Source: JBCDJI01 sp964351865
GTDB taxonomy: Bacteria > Verrucomicrobiota > Verrucomicrobiia > Methylacidiphilales > JBCBYL01
DNA: 64,000 nucleotides
NCBI GenBank assembly: GCA_964351865.1
Contig: CAYGPJ010000015.1
Coordinates: 18,681-82,680, forward strand
Direction: 5' to 3'
Under the pieces are notes generated by a model. That model was not told where the DNA came from, made no database searches, and saw only the letters and a program-made list of their open reading frames with translations. The stretch's first letter is position 1; each line of letters starts with the position of its first letter. Made by a program: the position numbers and the translations under genes. This document shows positions 43,178-52,538 of this stretch, in pieces.

Positions 43178-43876
43178 ATGAGAATGGCCCAGATACTGAT
43201 TTTTCAGCATGTCTCCTATGAAGGTCCTGCCGCCATCACAGACTGGGCAGCAGCGGCAGGCCATTCCATCAAAACACATGAGTGGTATATATCACCTGAA
43301 GCCCCAACTGAGCTACCGGAACTGCTGGTTGTCATGGGCGGCCCCATGAATGTGGACGACACCAACGAGTATCCGTGGTTACCTGCCGAAAAAGCATTCA
43401 TTCGTCAGGCCCTGGACGCAGATATCCCGGTGCTGGGCATCTGTCTCGGCGCGCAACTGATCGCAGCAGCTCTCGGCGAGAAGGTATATCCGAATGTTCA
43501 ACAGGAACTAGGGTGGCTCCCCATCACCTTAACTCCTGCAGCACGGCAACATCCGATGCTGTGCACTTTTCCGCAGGCGCTGCATGTTTTTCACTGGCAT
43601 GGCGATACCTTTGATTTACCCCCAGGCGCTATCCGACTCGGATCCACTCAGGCTTGCCTGAATCAGGGCTTTGCTCTTGGCAAATGCATCGGTCTGCAAT
43701 TCCATATCGAAATTGACCGTTCAGTGCTCACCCAGTTGATCGCCGATCATCGTCTACCCGATTGGCAGGGATCTCATGTTTCATCTTCAGAAAATATTCT
43801 CACGGATGCCACCCAGTACCAGCAGCCTTGTCGTGAAACACTATTTCGCTTACTGGATCGTTGGGCGACGGCTTAG
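43178..43876 (+). CDS. Class I glutamine amidotransferase-like protein (GuaA-N type)
   Basis: A 232-residue single amidotransferase domain. The catalytic cysteine lies in VLGICLGAQLIAAALG and the His-Glu pair in GLQFHIEID. The oxyanion-type VVMGGPMNVDD is present, as in GMP-synthase-like stand-alone amidotransferases. Its substrate is unknown; such proteins often hydrolyse gamma-glutamyl or related amides. Start is ATG 43178 (MRMAQ) or ATG 43184. It is divergent from cysS. Confidence 0.85.
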   Translation: MRMAQILIFQHVSYEGPAAITDWAAAAGHSIKTHEWYISPEAPTELPELLVVMGGPMNVDDTNEYPWLPAEKAFIRQALDADIPVLGICLGAQLIAAALGEKVYPNVQQELGWLPITLTPAARQHPMLCTFPQALHVFHWHGDTFDLPPGAIRLGSTQACLNQGFALGKCIGLQFHIEIDRSVLTQLIADHRLPDWQGSHVSSSENILTDATQYQQPCRETLFRLLDRWATA

Positions 43877-43983
43877 GAGCAGTCGATCAAATGTCACCTG
43901 TCCATAACGCGCACTTGGCATCCTGCCTGCTAGTATCAATGGAAGGACTTGAAATTCGTTAAATATATTTTACTATTATTACC

Positions 43984-44439
43984 ATGATAAGCGTAAGTAT
44001 TATCACACCCAAGGAACTCATGAGGGCATTTCTACCGCTCTTATTACTCTTCCTCATGCTCATTACGGGTGCCGTGCTCAACGCCACCACCAGCCAACGT
44101 TACTTGCCCAAACACTATCGCATTGCCAGCTCATCTGAAATCACAGGAAAAGGGAAACTCCACCACTGTTTCCCCTACGCGCAAGAATTGCAGCGCCAGC
44201 TCTATTTCGAAGCGAATTTGCTTTCCAGTCTGATTTTCTTTAACTGGACTGACGACAAAGGCGACTACGGCTCACATGTGGTGGTGCACTATTGGGATCA
44301 ACATGGCAATCAGTGGTTGGTCGACAACCAGACGCGCCACCCCGTCAATGTGGACGGTCAGAACACCCACGAACTGTTATCGCAACTCTACCCGGAGCTC
44401 AACATCGAACCGGTTCCTACCTTAGTGGAATCACTATGA
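43984..44439 (+). CDS. Small secreted papain/transglutaminase-like protein
   Basis: A 151-residue protein with an N-terminal hydrophobic segment (FLPLLLLFLMLITGAVL) that serves as a signal or anchor. The remainder shows a possible Cys-His-Asp triad: HHCFPYAQELQRQL, DYGSHVVVHYWDQHG and QWLVDNQTRHPV. This order matches small transglutaminase-like cysteine proteases. It is called from pattern only. Start is ATG 43984; an in-frame ATG at 44020 would place the hydrophobic region at the N-terminus. Confidence 0.5.
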   Translation: MISVSIITPKELMRAFLPLLLLFLMLITGAVLNATTSQRYLPKHYRIASSSEITGKGKLHHCFPYAQELQRQLYFEANLLSSLIFFNWTDDKGDYGSHVVVHYWDQHGNQWLVDNQTRHPVNVDGQNTHELLSQLYPELNIEPVPTLVESL

Positions 44440-44464
44440 CATCATTGCGATCTCTCATGTCGCT

Positions 44465-44866
44465 TTAGCACATCCGTGCAACATATTCAGCCAGATGTAG
44501 CCGCTCAAATTCTTCCCAGGTCCAAGCTCGTGGAGAAAGGACATGGCTGGCCTCTGCGGGCACGACATAAGCCATCACCGCTTGCATGCCACCATCCAAT
44601 TTAACCTGCACCGACAGCCGCTGATAAAAGCTGTCCTCATAGCGATCGAGCGCCTGCAGTTCAGATTGAGTTAATCCCGCTAGCACTCGCCCCGGAGTTT
44701 GATCACCGGAGGATTCAATGATTCCCGGAAAGGTCGCACCCTCAACGTAATAACAGGCATATCCCGGCAGCATCGCGGGAACAGAATCAGGCACACGCCC
44801 GACTACCAGCTGCAACACCTCCGGTGACAGCAGTGAGCCATAAACAAAAAGTCGATCGCTTTTCAT
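44465..44866 (-). CDS. Gamma-glutamylcyclotransferase-like protein (AIG2 type)
   Basis: A 133-residue protein. The GGCT/AIG2 signature YGSLLSPEVL is at the N-terminus, followed by the conserved ALDRYEDSFYQRL region with the likely acidic catalytic residue. It may cleave gamma-glutamyl peptides or amines, consistent with sulfur amino-acid and glutathione turnover. It overlaps the upstream gene by 4 bases (44863-44866) and is last in the minus-strand sulfur operon. Confidence 0.8.
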   Translation of the reverse strand: MKSDRLFVYGSLLSPEVLQLVVGRVPDSVPAMLPGYACYYVEGATFPGIIESSGDQTPGRVLAGLTQSELQALDRYEDSFYQRLSVQVKLDGGMQAVMAYVVPAEASHVLSPRAWTWEEFERLHLAEYVARMC

Positions 44867-46335
44867 ACCGATAACTTATCCAACGCCTCGGAAAAACGTG
44901 AAATGATTTCTGCTTCCGGCTCCAGCCCGACTGAGATCCGAATCAGCCATCGACTCACACCACATGACTCCACCCACTCCAGTTCATCGTAATGCGCGAG
45001 TAGCGTATAAGGACAGGCTAAGGTGAAATTCGTTCCCAATGTCGGACCTTTATTGACCCTTAACGCATCATAGAAAACTGGTGCATTCTGCTCCGGCTGC
45101 ACCAAATCGATCGAGAGCAGCCCTCCGTAACCACCATCCGATTTGCGGATAGCCTCGTAACGTTCGTTATCCTGGAATTTTGGATAATAGACGCGTTGAA
45201 CTTTCGGATGCTGCTTGAGAAAATCAGCCAAACGTTCTGAAGAAGCATTGATCGTCTTCATCCGCTCCGGATAGTCGCGACTGTTCGTTTCAAGTACGAA
45301 TGCATCCTCGGCATAGAGACCGTCACCTCCGGCAGCTTGAAGTCCCTCTAACATCTGATCCCGGAAAGGCGAATCCTGATTAACCAAAATAGCGCCACCC
45401 ATCGCATCGCAGGCTCCGTTGAAATATTTCGTCAGACTGGAATACGCCGCATCGGCAATGCGATGTGACTCAATATTCGCATAACTGCCCACGGTATCAT
45501 CGACCAACAGCGGCACCCGATATTGGCGGCATAGCTCCTTAAGTCGCAAACAATCCGGCATCGACAGCAGCGGGTTATTAGGCAATTCAGCATAGACGGC
45601 CATCACTCCCCCTTGCTCTAAGCGCTCTGCCAGCTGCTTCATTCCTGCGACACCCGTATCCCAGATAAAATCCACTCCGGGCGAAAACTTCTGCTGCACC
45701 TTCAAAATATCAACGTAAGGAAATCCGAACTGAATAGAGCACTCGCCACCGATTGTAGACTGGATAGCACGATGTAAGTGGTAATGGGCCGCCATCCCAT
45801 TCCCATAGAGAAAAACATGATCAGCAGGCTGATCATTCCACTCCGCCAACCGTTGTTTAATGACTCGTTCGACTTCGACCGCTGGAGCCGCTATATTCTC
45901 AGCCAGAAATGCCTGCGCTTCCCGAGAACTGACAATCTCGCCCGTATGCCTCCGATACAGACAGGCTTCAGCATAAAGCGTTGCGGGAAAAAATAACGCC
46001 GCCAATGATGAGTTTGCGATCGCAACAACCCGCCCCTGATTTTTCAGGAATTTCAGGCAGCGCTCAGCGGCATCCACTGAGCAAAAAGAAAGACACAGCT
46101 CATCCGGTTCTCCGTATTCTGCCAGCAACCTCAGATGTAATTCTTTAATCTGCGGGTGCATTACAAAGCGAGGATAACCACACCACATCGCCTCCACCAC
46201 GGCCGGATCGCCTTCTTCGTATCCGATCACATGCTCCCATAACGGCAGACAGACCGAGACGGCATGCGGTGAATCCGCAATCGGTTTACCTAAATCCTGA
46301 GCATCACAAAGTGGGTTGCCTAGCAGGTCTCTCAT
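44863..46335 (-). CDS. Cys/Met-metabolism PLP enzyme (long cystathionine gamma-synthase type)
   Basis: A 490-residue PLP-dependent enzyme. The Schiff-base lysine is in SSLTKYFNGACDAMGG, and the core fits the cystathionine gamma-synthase family. It is about 100 residues longer than standard bacterial MetB, with an N-terminal extension (AVSVCLPLWEHVIGYEEGDP, MWCGYPRFV) that I associate with the longer fungal-type enzyme; this is recollection, not a search. I chose ATG 46335, overlapping the VapC TGA, rather than the upstream start. It is coupled to the GGCT-like gene by a 4-base overlap. Confidence 0.82.
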   Translation of the reverse strand: MRDLLGNPLCDAQDLGKPIADSPHAVSVCLPLWEHVIGYEEGDPAVVEAMWCGYPRFVMHPQIKELHLRLLAEYGEPDELCLSFCSVDAAERCLKFLKNQGRVVAIANSSLAALFFPATLYAEACLYRRHTGEIVSSREAQAFLAENIAAPAVEVERVIKQRLAEWNDQPADHVFLYGNGMAAHYHLHRAIQSTIGGECSIQFGFPYVDILKVQQKFSPGVDFIWDTGVAGMKQLAERLEQGGVMAVYAELPNNPLLSMPDCLRLKELCRQYRVPLLVDDTVGSYANIESHRIADAAYSSLTKYFNGACDAMGGAILVNQDSPFRDQMLEGLQAAGGDGLYAEDAFVLETNSRDYPERMKTINASSERLADFLKQHPKVQRVYYPKFQDNERYEAIRKSDGGYGGLLSIDLVQPEQNAPVFYDALRVNKGPTLGTNFTLACPYTLLAHYDELEWVESCGVSRWLIRISVGLEPEAEIISRFSEALDKLSV

Positions 46336-46760
46336 TTTAGAGGATTTTTCCACTGAATCCGCGGGAAGCGGGAAAAATCAGTATCAGTCGTATGCACAAT
46401 ATACCCTCCCTCAATAGCAAGAGCCGCAATATGAGCACCAGTAGTCAAGTTTCCTGCCACTCCTACGGATTCCAGTAGTTCTCTTACTTTTGTCAAATGC
46501 TGCGCTTGAGGGTGAACAAAATGAACATGAGGATAGGCAGTCCATTCCGCTACATATTCGAATGCTTCCGTAGGAGTGAGGGCACCATTAAATATCCTTC
46601 CTCCGGTCGAAATACGTACAAAGCCCAAAACCACAATCCATGCCAACCCCACCGCTTCCGTATTGCTCAGACAATCTTGCCACCAGTCCACGGCTTGCTT
46701 ATGAACCACTGAATCCGGATTATGTGCATGCAGTAGCATGTTCGTATCCGGTAAAATCAT
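46332..46760 (-). CDS. vapC: PIN-domain toxin, VapC-like
   Basis: A 142-residue PIN-domain nuclease. Acidic active-site residues are visible in MILPDTNMLLHAH near the N-terminus and in VHTTDTDFSRFP near the C-terminus. VapC toxins cut RNA, commonly tRNA. It overlaps the antitoxin gene by 4 bases (46757-46760) and its TGA overlaps the ATG of the downstream PLP enzyme, so a toxin-antitoxin pair is embedded in a metabolic operon. Confidence 0.87.
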   Translation of the reverse strand: MILPDTNMLLHAHNPDSVVHKQAVDWWQDCLSNTEAVGLAWIVVLGFVRISTGGRIFNGALTPTEAFEYVAEWTAYPHVHFVHPQAQHLTKVRELLESVGVAGNLTTGAHIAALAIEGGYIVHTTDTDFSRFPRIQWKNPLK

Positions 46761-47038
46761 GGCTGATCACTCCGAAGCTTTGCTTCCTGCGACAGATAAT
46801 CCTCAACGTCCCAATCACTCAGCAACTGATTGATTTTATCCGGATCAATTCCAGGTTTCATCCCAAACTTAAAAGGCCTCACTTTAAACTTTTTCTTGGG
46901 TCTTTTTGCCTCACCACACTGTTCCAACCCCTGACGAATCACTTCATTGACGATCTTTTTGAACGGCACCCCCAACTCCCCGGCACGCTTTTTCAATACA
47001 AATGCCAGATCATCATCTAAGGTTAACGTCGTTCTCAT
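46757..47038 (-). CDS. vapB: Ribbon-helix-helix antitoxin, VapB-like
   Basis: A 93-residue protein with an N-terminal ribbon-helix-helix (MRTTLTLDDDLAFVLKKRAG, IVNEVIRQGL) followed by a basic linker and an acidic C-terminal segment (KINQLLSDWDVEDYLS) that would bind VapC. I chose ATG 47038, since the upstream in-frame ATG adds a short unlikely extension. It is expected to repress its own promoter with VapC bound, though no operator was identified. It lies 20 bases after the metB-like gene. Confidence 0.82.
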   Translation of the reverse strand: MRTTLTLDDDLAFVLKKRAGELGVPFKKIVNEVIRQGLEQCGEAKRPKKKFKVRPFKFGMKPGIDPDKINQLLSDWDVEDYLSQEAKLRSDQP

Positions 47039-47057
47039 GCAGTCACTTTGATGCACT

Positions 47058-48227
47058 TCATTTTGATGTCAAGGCATCAAGTTTACTTGCAACATCGACA
47101 ACCAAATCATCCACATGCTCAATTCCTACTGAGAACCGAATCAGAGAATCCGTGATGCCCACCGCTTCGCGCACCTCACGCGGCACCGAAGCATGGGTCA
47201 TTGAGGCCGGATGACAGATCAATGATTCAATCCCACCCAGACTTTCTGCCATGGTAAATAAATCAAGTGACTGACAGAACTTCAACGACTGTTCCAGATC
47301 AGCATCCAGTTCTACCGTGACTATACCAGACCCACCGCTCATCTGCCGCTTCGCCAGTGCAAACTGCGGGTGCGATTCCAAATACGGATAGCGCACATTC
47401 TTCACGGTAGACTGACCCTCTAAAAAGCTGGCCAATTCCAATGCATTGGCGCTGTGTCGTTCCATCCGGATCGCCTGCGTCTTAGCTCCACGTAACGTCA
47501 GCCAACTGTCGAATGGCGATGGCTGTAACCCCAGCGCTTTCTGAGCAAACACCATCTTCTGCTGCCATGCTTCGGAGTTCGTGCACACCGCACCTCCCAG
47601 TGCATCAGAGTGTCCATTGGTGTATTTGGTCGTACTCAACAGCGAAAGCGTCGCTCCCAGCTTCAACGGTTTTTGCAGCACGCTCGAAGCAAAGGTATTA
47701 TCCACCAGTGTCTCCGCTCCCACCGCTTTTCCCGCTGCGGATACCGCCGCGATATCGATAATTTTAAGCAGAGGGTTCGTGGGCGATTCAATCCAGATCA
47801 AACTCGGCTTCACCTTGGCAATTTCAGCTAGCGACTCCGCTGCAGAGAAATCCACATACACCACCTCCACTCCAAATTTCTTGAATACCTGATCAAACAG
47901 TCGATAGGTGCAGCCATAGATATTTTCTTCAGCCATCACCACATCCCCCGACTTCAATGTGGATACTACTGCTGTAATTGCAGAGACCCCGGATCCGTAC
48001 TGGGTCGCAAATTCAGCTCCTTCGCCTGCAGCTATCACAGCATCCAGATTCCGAAAATTAGGATTCCCGGAGCGCGTATAATCAAAGCCTCCCGGATTCC
48101 CATGTTCAAACGTCGACGTCTGATAGATCGGAGGAATCACCGATCCCGTCTGATCTCGCCAGTCCAAGCCCTCATGGATGGCACTCGTTTCCTGATTCCA
48201 ACTCCGATTCCGATTACTTTCAGTCAT
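47058..48227 (-). CDS. metB: Cystathionine gamma-synthase / O-acylhomoserine lyase
   Basis: A 389-residue PLP enzyme of the transsulfuration family. It shows FDYTRSGNPNFRNLD near the N-terminus, the PLP lysine in LLSTTKYTNGHSDALGG and the C-terminal SLGGIESLICHPASMTH. It joins O-acylhomoserine with cysteine or sulfide to make cystathionine or homocysteine; the precise substrate cannot be told. I chose ATG 48227 over the TTG at 48263. It begins the minus-strand operon with vapBC and the second PLP enzyme. Confidence 0.9.
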   Translation of the reverse strand: MTESNRNRSWNQETSAIHEGLDWRDQTGSVIPPIYQTSTFEHGNPGGFDYTRSGNPNFRNLDAVIAAGEGAEFATQYGSGVSAITAVVSTLKSGDVVMAEENIYGCTYRLFDQVFKKFGVEVVYVDFSAAESLAEIAKVKPSLIWIESPTNPLLKIIDIAAVSAAGKAVGAETLVDNTFASSVLQKPLKLGATLSLLSTTKYTNGHSDALGGAVCTNSEAWQQKMVFAQKALGLQPSPFDSWLTLRGAKTQAIRMERHSANALELASFLEGQSTVKNVRYPYLESHPQFALAKRQMSGGSGIVTVELDADLEQSLKFCQSLDLFTMAESLGGIESLICHPASMTHASVPREVREAVGITDSLIRFSVGIEHVDDLVVDVASKLDALTSK

Positions 48228-48271
48228 GACTGAGAAGATATGCGACCTGACGCACCAGGGCAATCCACCGT

Positions 48272-50069
48272 TTACGTCTCTTTCACAGAATCACTTGGGA
48301 TTTCTTTTTGAGAATGTTTTGCCGGTGTCAGCAGCATGATATCCAGATCTTTCCGCCCCAGCAACTGTTGCGCACGGGCCAGTGCATTACGGGTCGACAA
48401 CGTGAGATTTTCCGGCGTGTAGCGAAACACATTGTCCTGCCCAATCTGTTGCAGTAGACCTGATTTTACCATAATCGTTTCCAACTCCTCATGCACTCCG
48501 CTCATCAACACATGACAACCGCGTTCATTGGAAAATTCGACCAGCTCTTTCATGGCCAGTGCGGCCGAAGCATCCATATTGTGGGCATTGCGCAGCCTGA
48601 GAATAACGGCCTTCAAATGGGGATGCGAGACGAGCCGTCGCATCTCTTCTAAAAATAAATCTGCAGCACCAAAAAATAGATTTCCTTCGATGTGTATAAT
48701 GGAGATTGCCGGCTTCTGTGGCCCCTCAGTATGCTGAGCCACCCCCATCCGGCCCTCCTTATCAAACGCATATTCCACAATTTCAGGGCGAGCCACCTTA
48801 CGCAGGAAAAAAATCAATGAGATCCCTACCCCTAGATAAATTGCCATATCCAGCGAAAACAATAATCCCCCGATAAAAGTAGCCAGAAATGTGGCCGTAT
48901 CAGATTTCGTAGTCGACAGTACAACTCGTATCGTTTCTCGATTAAAAAGAGAAATTCCCACCATGATCACTAGCGTGGCCAGACTCGCTTTAGGGATCGC
49001 CCCGATAAATGGCCCCAGAGTTAATACTCCGACCACCAGAATACCCCCACTCATCATACTGGCAACAGGCGTGCGGGCACCACTCTCGAAATTCAATGCG
49101 GAACGTGTTAATGAACCTGAAACAGGCATACCCGAAGCAAATGCATTTGCAAAATCAGCAACTCCCATACTGACCATCTGTTGGCGAATATTCACCGTCT
49201 CACCAGCCCGCGCAGCCAGCGTCTTCGCAATCGATGAGCTTTCCAGTAAGGAAAGAAAAGCAATCGCAAATGCCGGACTCGCAAGTTGCTGAATCCCCCC
49301 CCCAACTGAATACCGGCAGGGTCAGCGGCCACACTCCCATCGGCAGGGCATCTAACGTCGGTAAGATCCAGCCGACATGCACCAGATATTGATTCACCAG
49401 CACCATCAAAACCAAACTGACTGCAACTGCGGGCAGACGCTTGACCCACCGTTTCGCGGCCAGGTATGAAGTCAGCGTAATCAATGATAAAATCACCGTT
49501 TCAAAATGAGCCTCGGGCAAATGCCAGAGAGTGAGTTTAAGGCTTTCAAAAAAGGTTCCTGCACGCGGCAGGCTTACCCCGAATACATATTTGAGCTGAT
49601 TTACAATAATCAGGCAGGCGGCAGCGGTAATGTATCCGGTCACCACACTTCGCGACACAAATTGCAATGCTACATGCGCCCTGATCAACGCTCCTGCCAG
49701 CAGAAAATAACCCACCATGATCAATAGCAGCGGCAACATCGCCAGCTTTTGATCTTCACTGATGTTCAAGACCATCAAGCCACTCATCAGCAAGACCGCT
49801 GAAGCATTGGTAGGACCCAGCATCAAAAACCGCGAACTCGCAAACAGGGGGCCGACTAATGAACCGACTGCGGAGGAATAAATACCGAACGGAACCGGTA
49901 ATCCGGCAATCAACGCATAAGCCATCCCTTGCGGAAAATCTAAAAGTGACACATTCACAGCCGCTTTAAGATCGCCCTTCAACTTTTCAAAAGAATAATC
50001 CTTTAAATGTCCCCATAAAGGCACCTGAGGAATCCAATTAGAAAATTTCATTCGCATAAGAGATAACAT
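48272..50069 (-). pseudogene. SulP-family anion transporter, broken by a C9 homopolymer frameshift
   Basis: Two adjacent frames form one SulP transporter. Frame one (49200-50069) carries the N-terminal membrane core (FPQGMAYALIAGLPVPFGIY, SRFLMLGPTNASAVL). Frame two (48272-49195) carries the remaining helices and a cytoplasmic STAS domain (FFGAADLFLEEMRRL, HNMDASAALAMKELV). The break is at nine C bases (49295-49303). With eight, the frame reads WGGIQQLASPAFAIAFLSLL and continues to the second part, giving about 599 residues. It may be a sequencing error, a phase-variable switch or a true pseudogene. Sulfate import would fit the neighbouring sulfur genes. Confidence 0.85.
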
Positions 50070-50111
50070 AGTCGCTGGTGTTTAAAAGATCTCTTGTGAT
50101 AAATCAACAAC

Positions 50112-52538
50112 TTGAAGCGCATTCTCAGCAGGCACCCTAACCATCCGATTTTACTTTCCACAATACCATATATCATCTATGCAGGATATGGTTTGAATCG
50201 CACTTCATCATTCTCAGAGAACTTTCACAAGCTGAAGCGTTACAGCTTCATCCTTTGCTGGATCCTCCTTTGCGGACAGTCTGTACTGCAATTCGACTGG
50301 CCCCTTTTGCTAAAAGCACCTGCATTGGTGATTATTACTCTGGCAGGTGTCGTCATCATTAATCTACTTTCAAAGCGCGCCGCTACTGCTTGTAACCAAT
50401 GGTCAGAGCAGCAATCAGATCACCTGGATCAATTGTCTCTCAATAAGACCAAGCTTTTCCTGTTACTGGCAACTGCCGTGGGACTATTTTTACAGCTTGC
50501 GATTATCAAGTGGCATTCTTCGGTTTTTCCGGTACTCGCACTCTTTAAGAACATTAGCTTACTCTCCTGCTTCTGCGGATTAGGTATTGGCTACGCTTTA
50601 GCTAAATCAAAAAATATCCCGCTCATCTCCGTTCCGGTCTTACTGCTACTCCAGGTTATATTTTTCACAGCACTTGATTATTTGGATACGCACCATTTCG
50701 AACAAGCCACATTGAGCAGTTTGTATTACAACCCGGTACAGGAACGAATGGCAATGGGACTATCCATGCATCAGGTTCACTCTGTCGCCAGCACCATTGT
50801 TTTTTATGTCTATCTTGCCGCCACCATCTTGCCCACGATATTAATCTTCATTCCCTTAGGACAGACCAGTGGCCGCCTGATGTCTGCGCTACCACCGCTG
50901 CAGGCATACGGCATCAACTTACTTGGCAGCTGCCTGGGTATTTTGTTGATGCTAGTCGCTGGTTACTTTTGGCTCTCGCCTACCCTTTGGTTCCTAGCTA
51001 CCCTCTGCACTTTACTGTGGTTCATCCCGTTCAAAAAAACTCAGTGGTCAGGAATCATCATCATGGCCTTACTAATAGTCAGTATTTGCGAATGGCCATT
51101 GAGTCCGGAAAAAAAGAAAATTTACAGTCCTTATCAGCTACTGGAAATCGGGCCACCCACCTTCGATATGGATTCTATACTTTCCATCGATGCTGCTGGC
51201 TATTACCACCAGAAAATCTTTGACCTGTCTGCCGAAAATCTAAACCGTGATCATAAAGAATCGCTCATAAAAATCGCCGGATATTACGAACTACCATATT
51301 TAATTGCCAAGAAGTCAGCCCCAAAAGTCCTGATCGTCGGTTCGGGAACGGGTAATGACGTTGCGGCAGCCCTCCGCTTTGGGGCTAGTCACATAGATGC
51401 CGTGGAAATTGACCCCGCTATCTTACATCTCGGAAAATCTTACCACCCTGAAAAGCCCTACAACGACCCGAATGTTCATATTTTCATTCAAGACGCTCGC
51501 ACTTTTTTCTCGCAAGCCGAACTGAACAGTTACGACTTAATCGTGTTTGGGCTCCTCGACTCACACACTTTACTAAGTCACGCATCCAGTGTACGTCTTG
51601 ATTCCTTCGTCTACACACTTGAGTCGCTACAACATTGCCGAACATTATTAAAATCGGATGGAGTCATGAGTTTGAGTTTTTCAGTGATGAATCTAACTCT
51701 GGGTAAAAAAATCAATCAAACCATCGCCCAAGCCTTTGATGGCAAGGTACCCACGACCATTCAAAGTGAATACGATGGCCAGAGCATGATTTATCTACAA
51801 AACAAGCAAGGGACACTCATGGTATCGAACGACGCCATTGCACCGATGAGTTTCAAAAATGTTTCCTCCATTTTCAATCACCCCGACTTGCCTGCAATAG
51901 ATGTTTCAACCGATGACTGGCCGTTTCTCTACATGCCACAGAAAATAATCCCCAAGTCTTATCTTTATACCCTGGGATTTCTCTTGGCTGTTTTTGCATT
52001 GTGCATTTTTTCATTCAAAACTACCACATTTCAATGGAACCATTCTCCATTTTTCTTTATGGGCGCTGGTTTTATGTTAGTAGAGACCAAAGCCATTACA
52101 GAATTAGGTCTGCAGTTTGGAAATACCTGGAATGTTATTGGCATTGTCATCATCGCAATCCTGCTGATGGCCTATTTAGCCAATCAGATGGTTGCAAGGT
52201 TTCAACCTAAAGCCCTATGGCCCTATTTTATTGGTATCGGTTTAACATTACTACTGGGACTCTATGTCAGCCATCAAACGAACAGTACACACAACTTTCT
52301 AACCAAATTGGCGATTACATTACTACTCATCTCACCTGTCTTCTTTTCAGGAATTATCTTTTCGCGCCTATTACACAAGAACACCAATATCCCCGCCGTC
52401 ATGGCAGCCAACATTGCAGGCGCAATGGTTGGAGGGGTGCTGGAGTACAACTCCATGGGCTACGGTTTTTCGTTTCTCTACTGGTTGGCTCTAGGCATAT
52501 ACGGTGTCGCATGGTTCACGGCCAAACGTTTCCATTAA
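50112..52538 (+). CDS. Membrane-embedded spermidine-synthase-like protein
   Basis: An 808-residue protein. An N-terminal hydrophobic block with several helices precedes a spermidine-synthase-like Rossmann domain (KVLIVGSGTGNDVAAALRFG, DAVEIDPAILHLGK, IFIQDARTFFSQAE), and a second membrane block with about six helices follows (FFFMGAGFMLVETKAITELG). The C-terminal block resembles the MFS-like part seen in fused membrane spermidine synthases. Whether it makes polyamines is uncertain. The start at 50112 is TTG; no in-frame ATG lies nearby. It is divergent from the SulP gene. Confidence 0.7.
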   Translation: MKRILSRHPNHPILLSTIPYIIYAGYGLNRTSSFSENFHKLKRYSFILCWILLCGQSVLQFDWPLLLKAPALVIITLAGVVIINLLSKRAATACNQWSEQQSDHLDQLSLNKTKLFLLLATAVGLFLQLAIIKWHSSVFPVLALFKNISLLSCFCGLGIGYALAKSKNIPLISVPVLLLLQVIFFTALDYLDTHHFEQATLSSLYYNPVQERMAMGLSMHQVHSVASTIVFYVYLAATILPTILIFIPLGQTSGRLMSALPPLQAYGINLLGSCLGILLMLVAGYFWLSPTLWFLATLCTLLWFIPFKKTQWSGIIIMALLIVSICEWPLSPEKKKIYSPYQLLEIGPPTFDMDSILSIDAAGYYHQKIFDLSAENLNRDHKESLIKIAGYYELPYLIAKKSAPKVLIVGSGTGNDVAAALRFGASHIDAVEIDPAILHLGKSYHPEKPYNDPNVHIFIQDARTFFSQAELNSYDLIVFGLLDSHTLLSHASSVRLDSFVYTLESLQHCRTLLKSDGVMSLSFSVMNLTLGKKINQTIAQAFDGKVPTTIQSEYDGQSMIYLQNKQGTLMVSNDAIAPMSFKNVSSIFNHPDLPAIDVSTDDWPFLYMPQKIIPKSYLYTLGFLLAVFALCIFSFKTTTFQWNHSPFFFMGAGFMLVETKAITELGLQFGNTWNVIGIVIIAILLMAYLANQMVARFQPKALWPYFIGIGLTLLLGLYVSHQTNSTHNFLTKLAITLLLISPVFFSGIIFSRLLHKNTNIPAVMAANIAGAMVGGVLEYNSMGYGFSFLYWLALGIYGVAWFTAKRFH

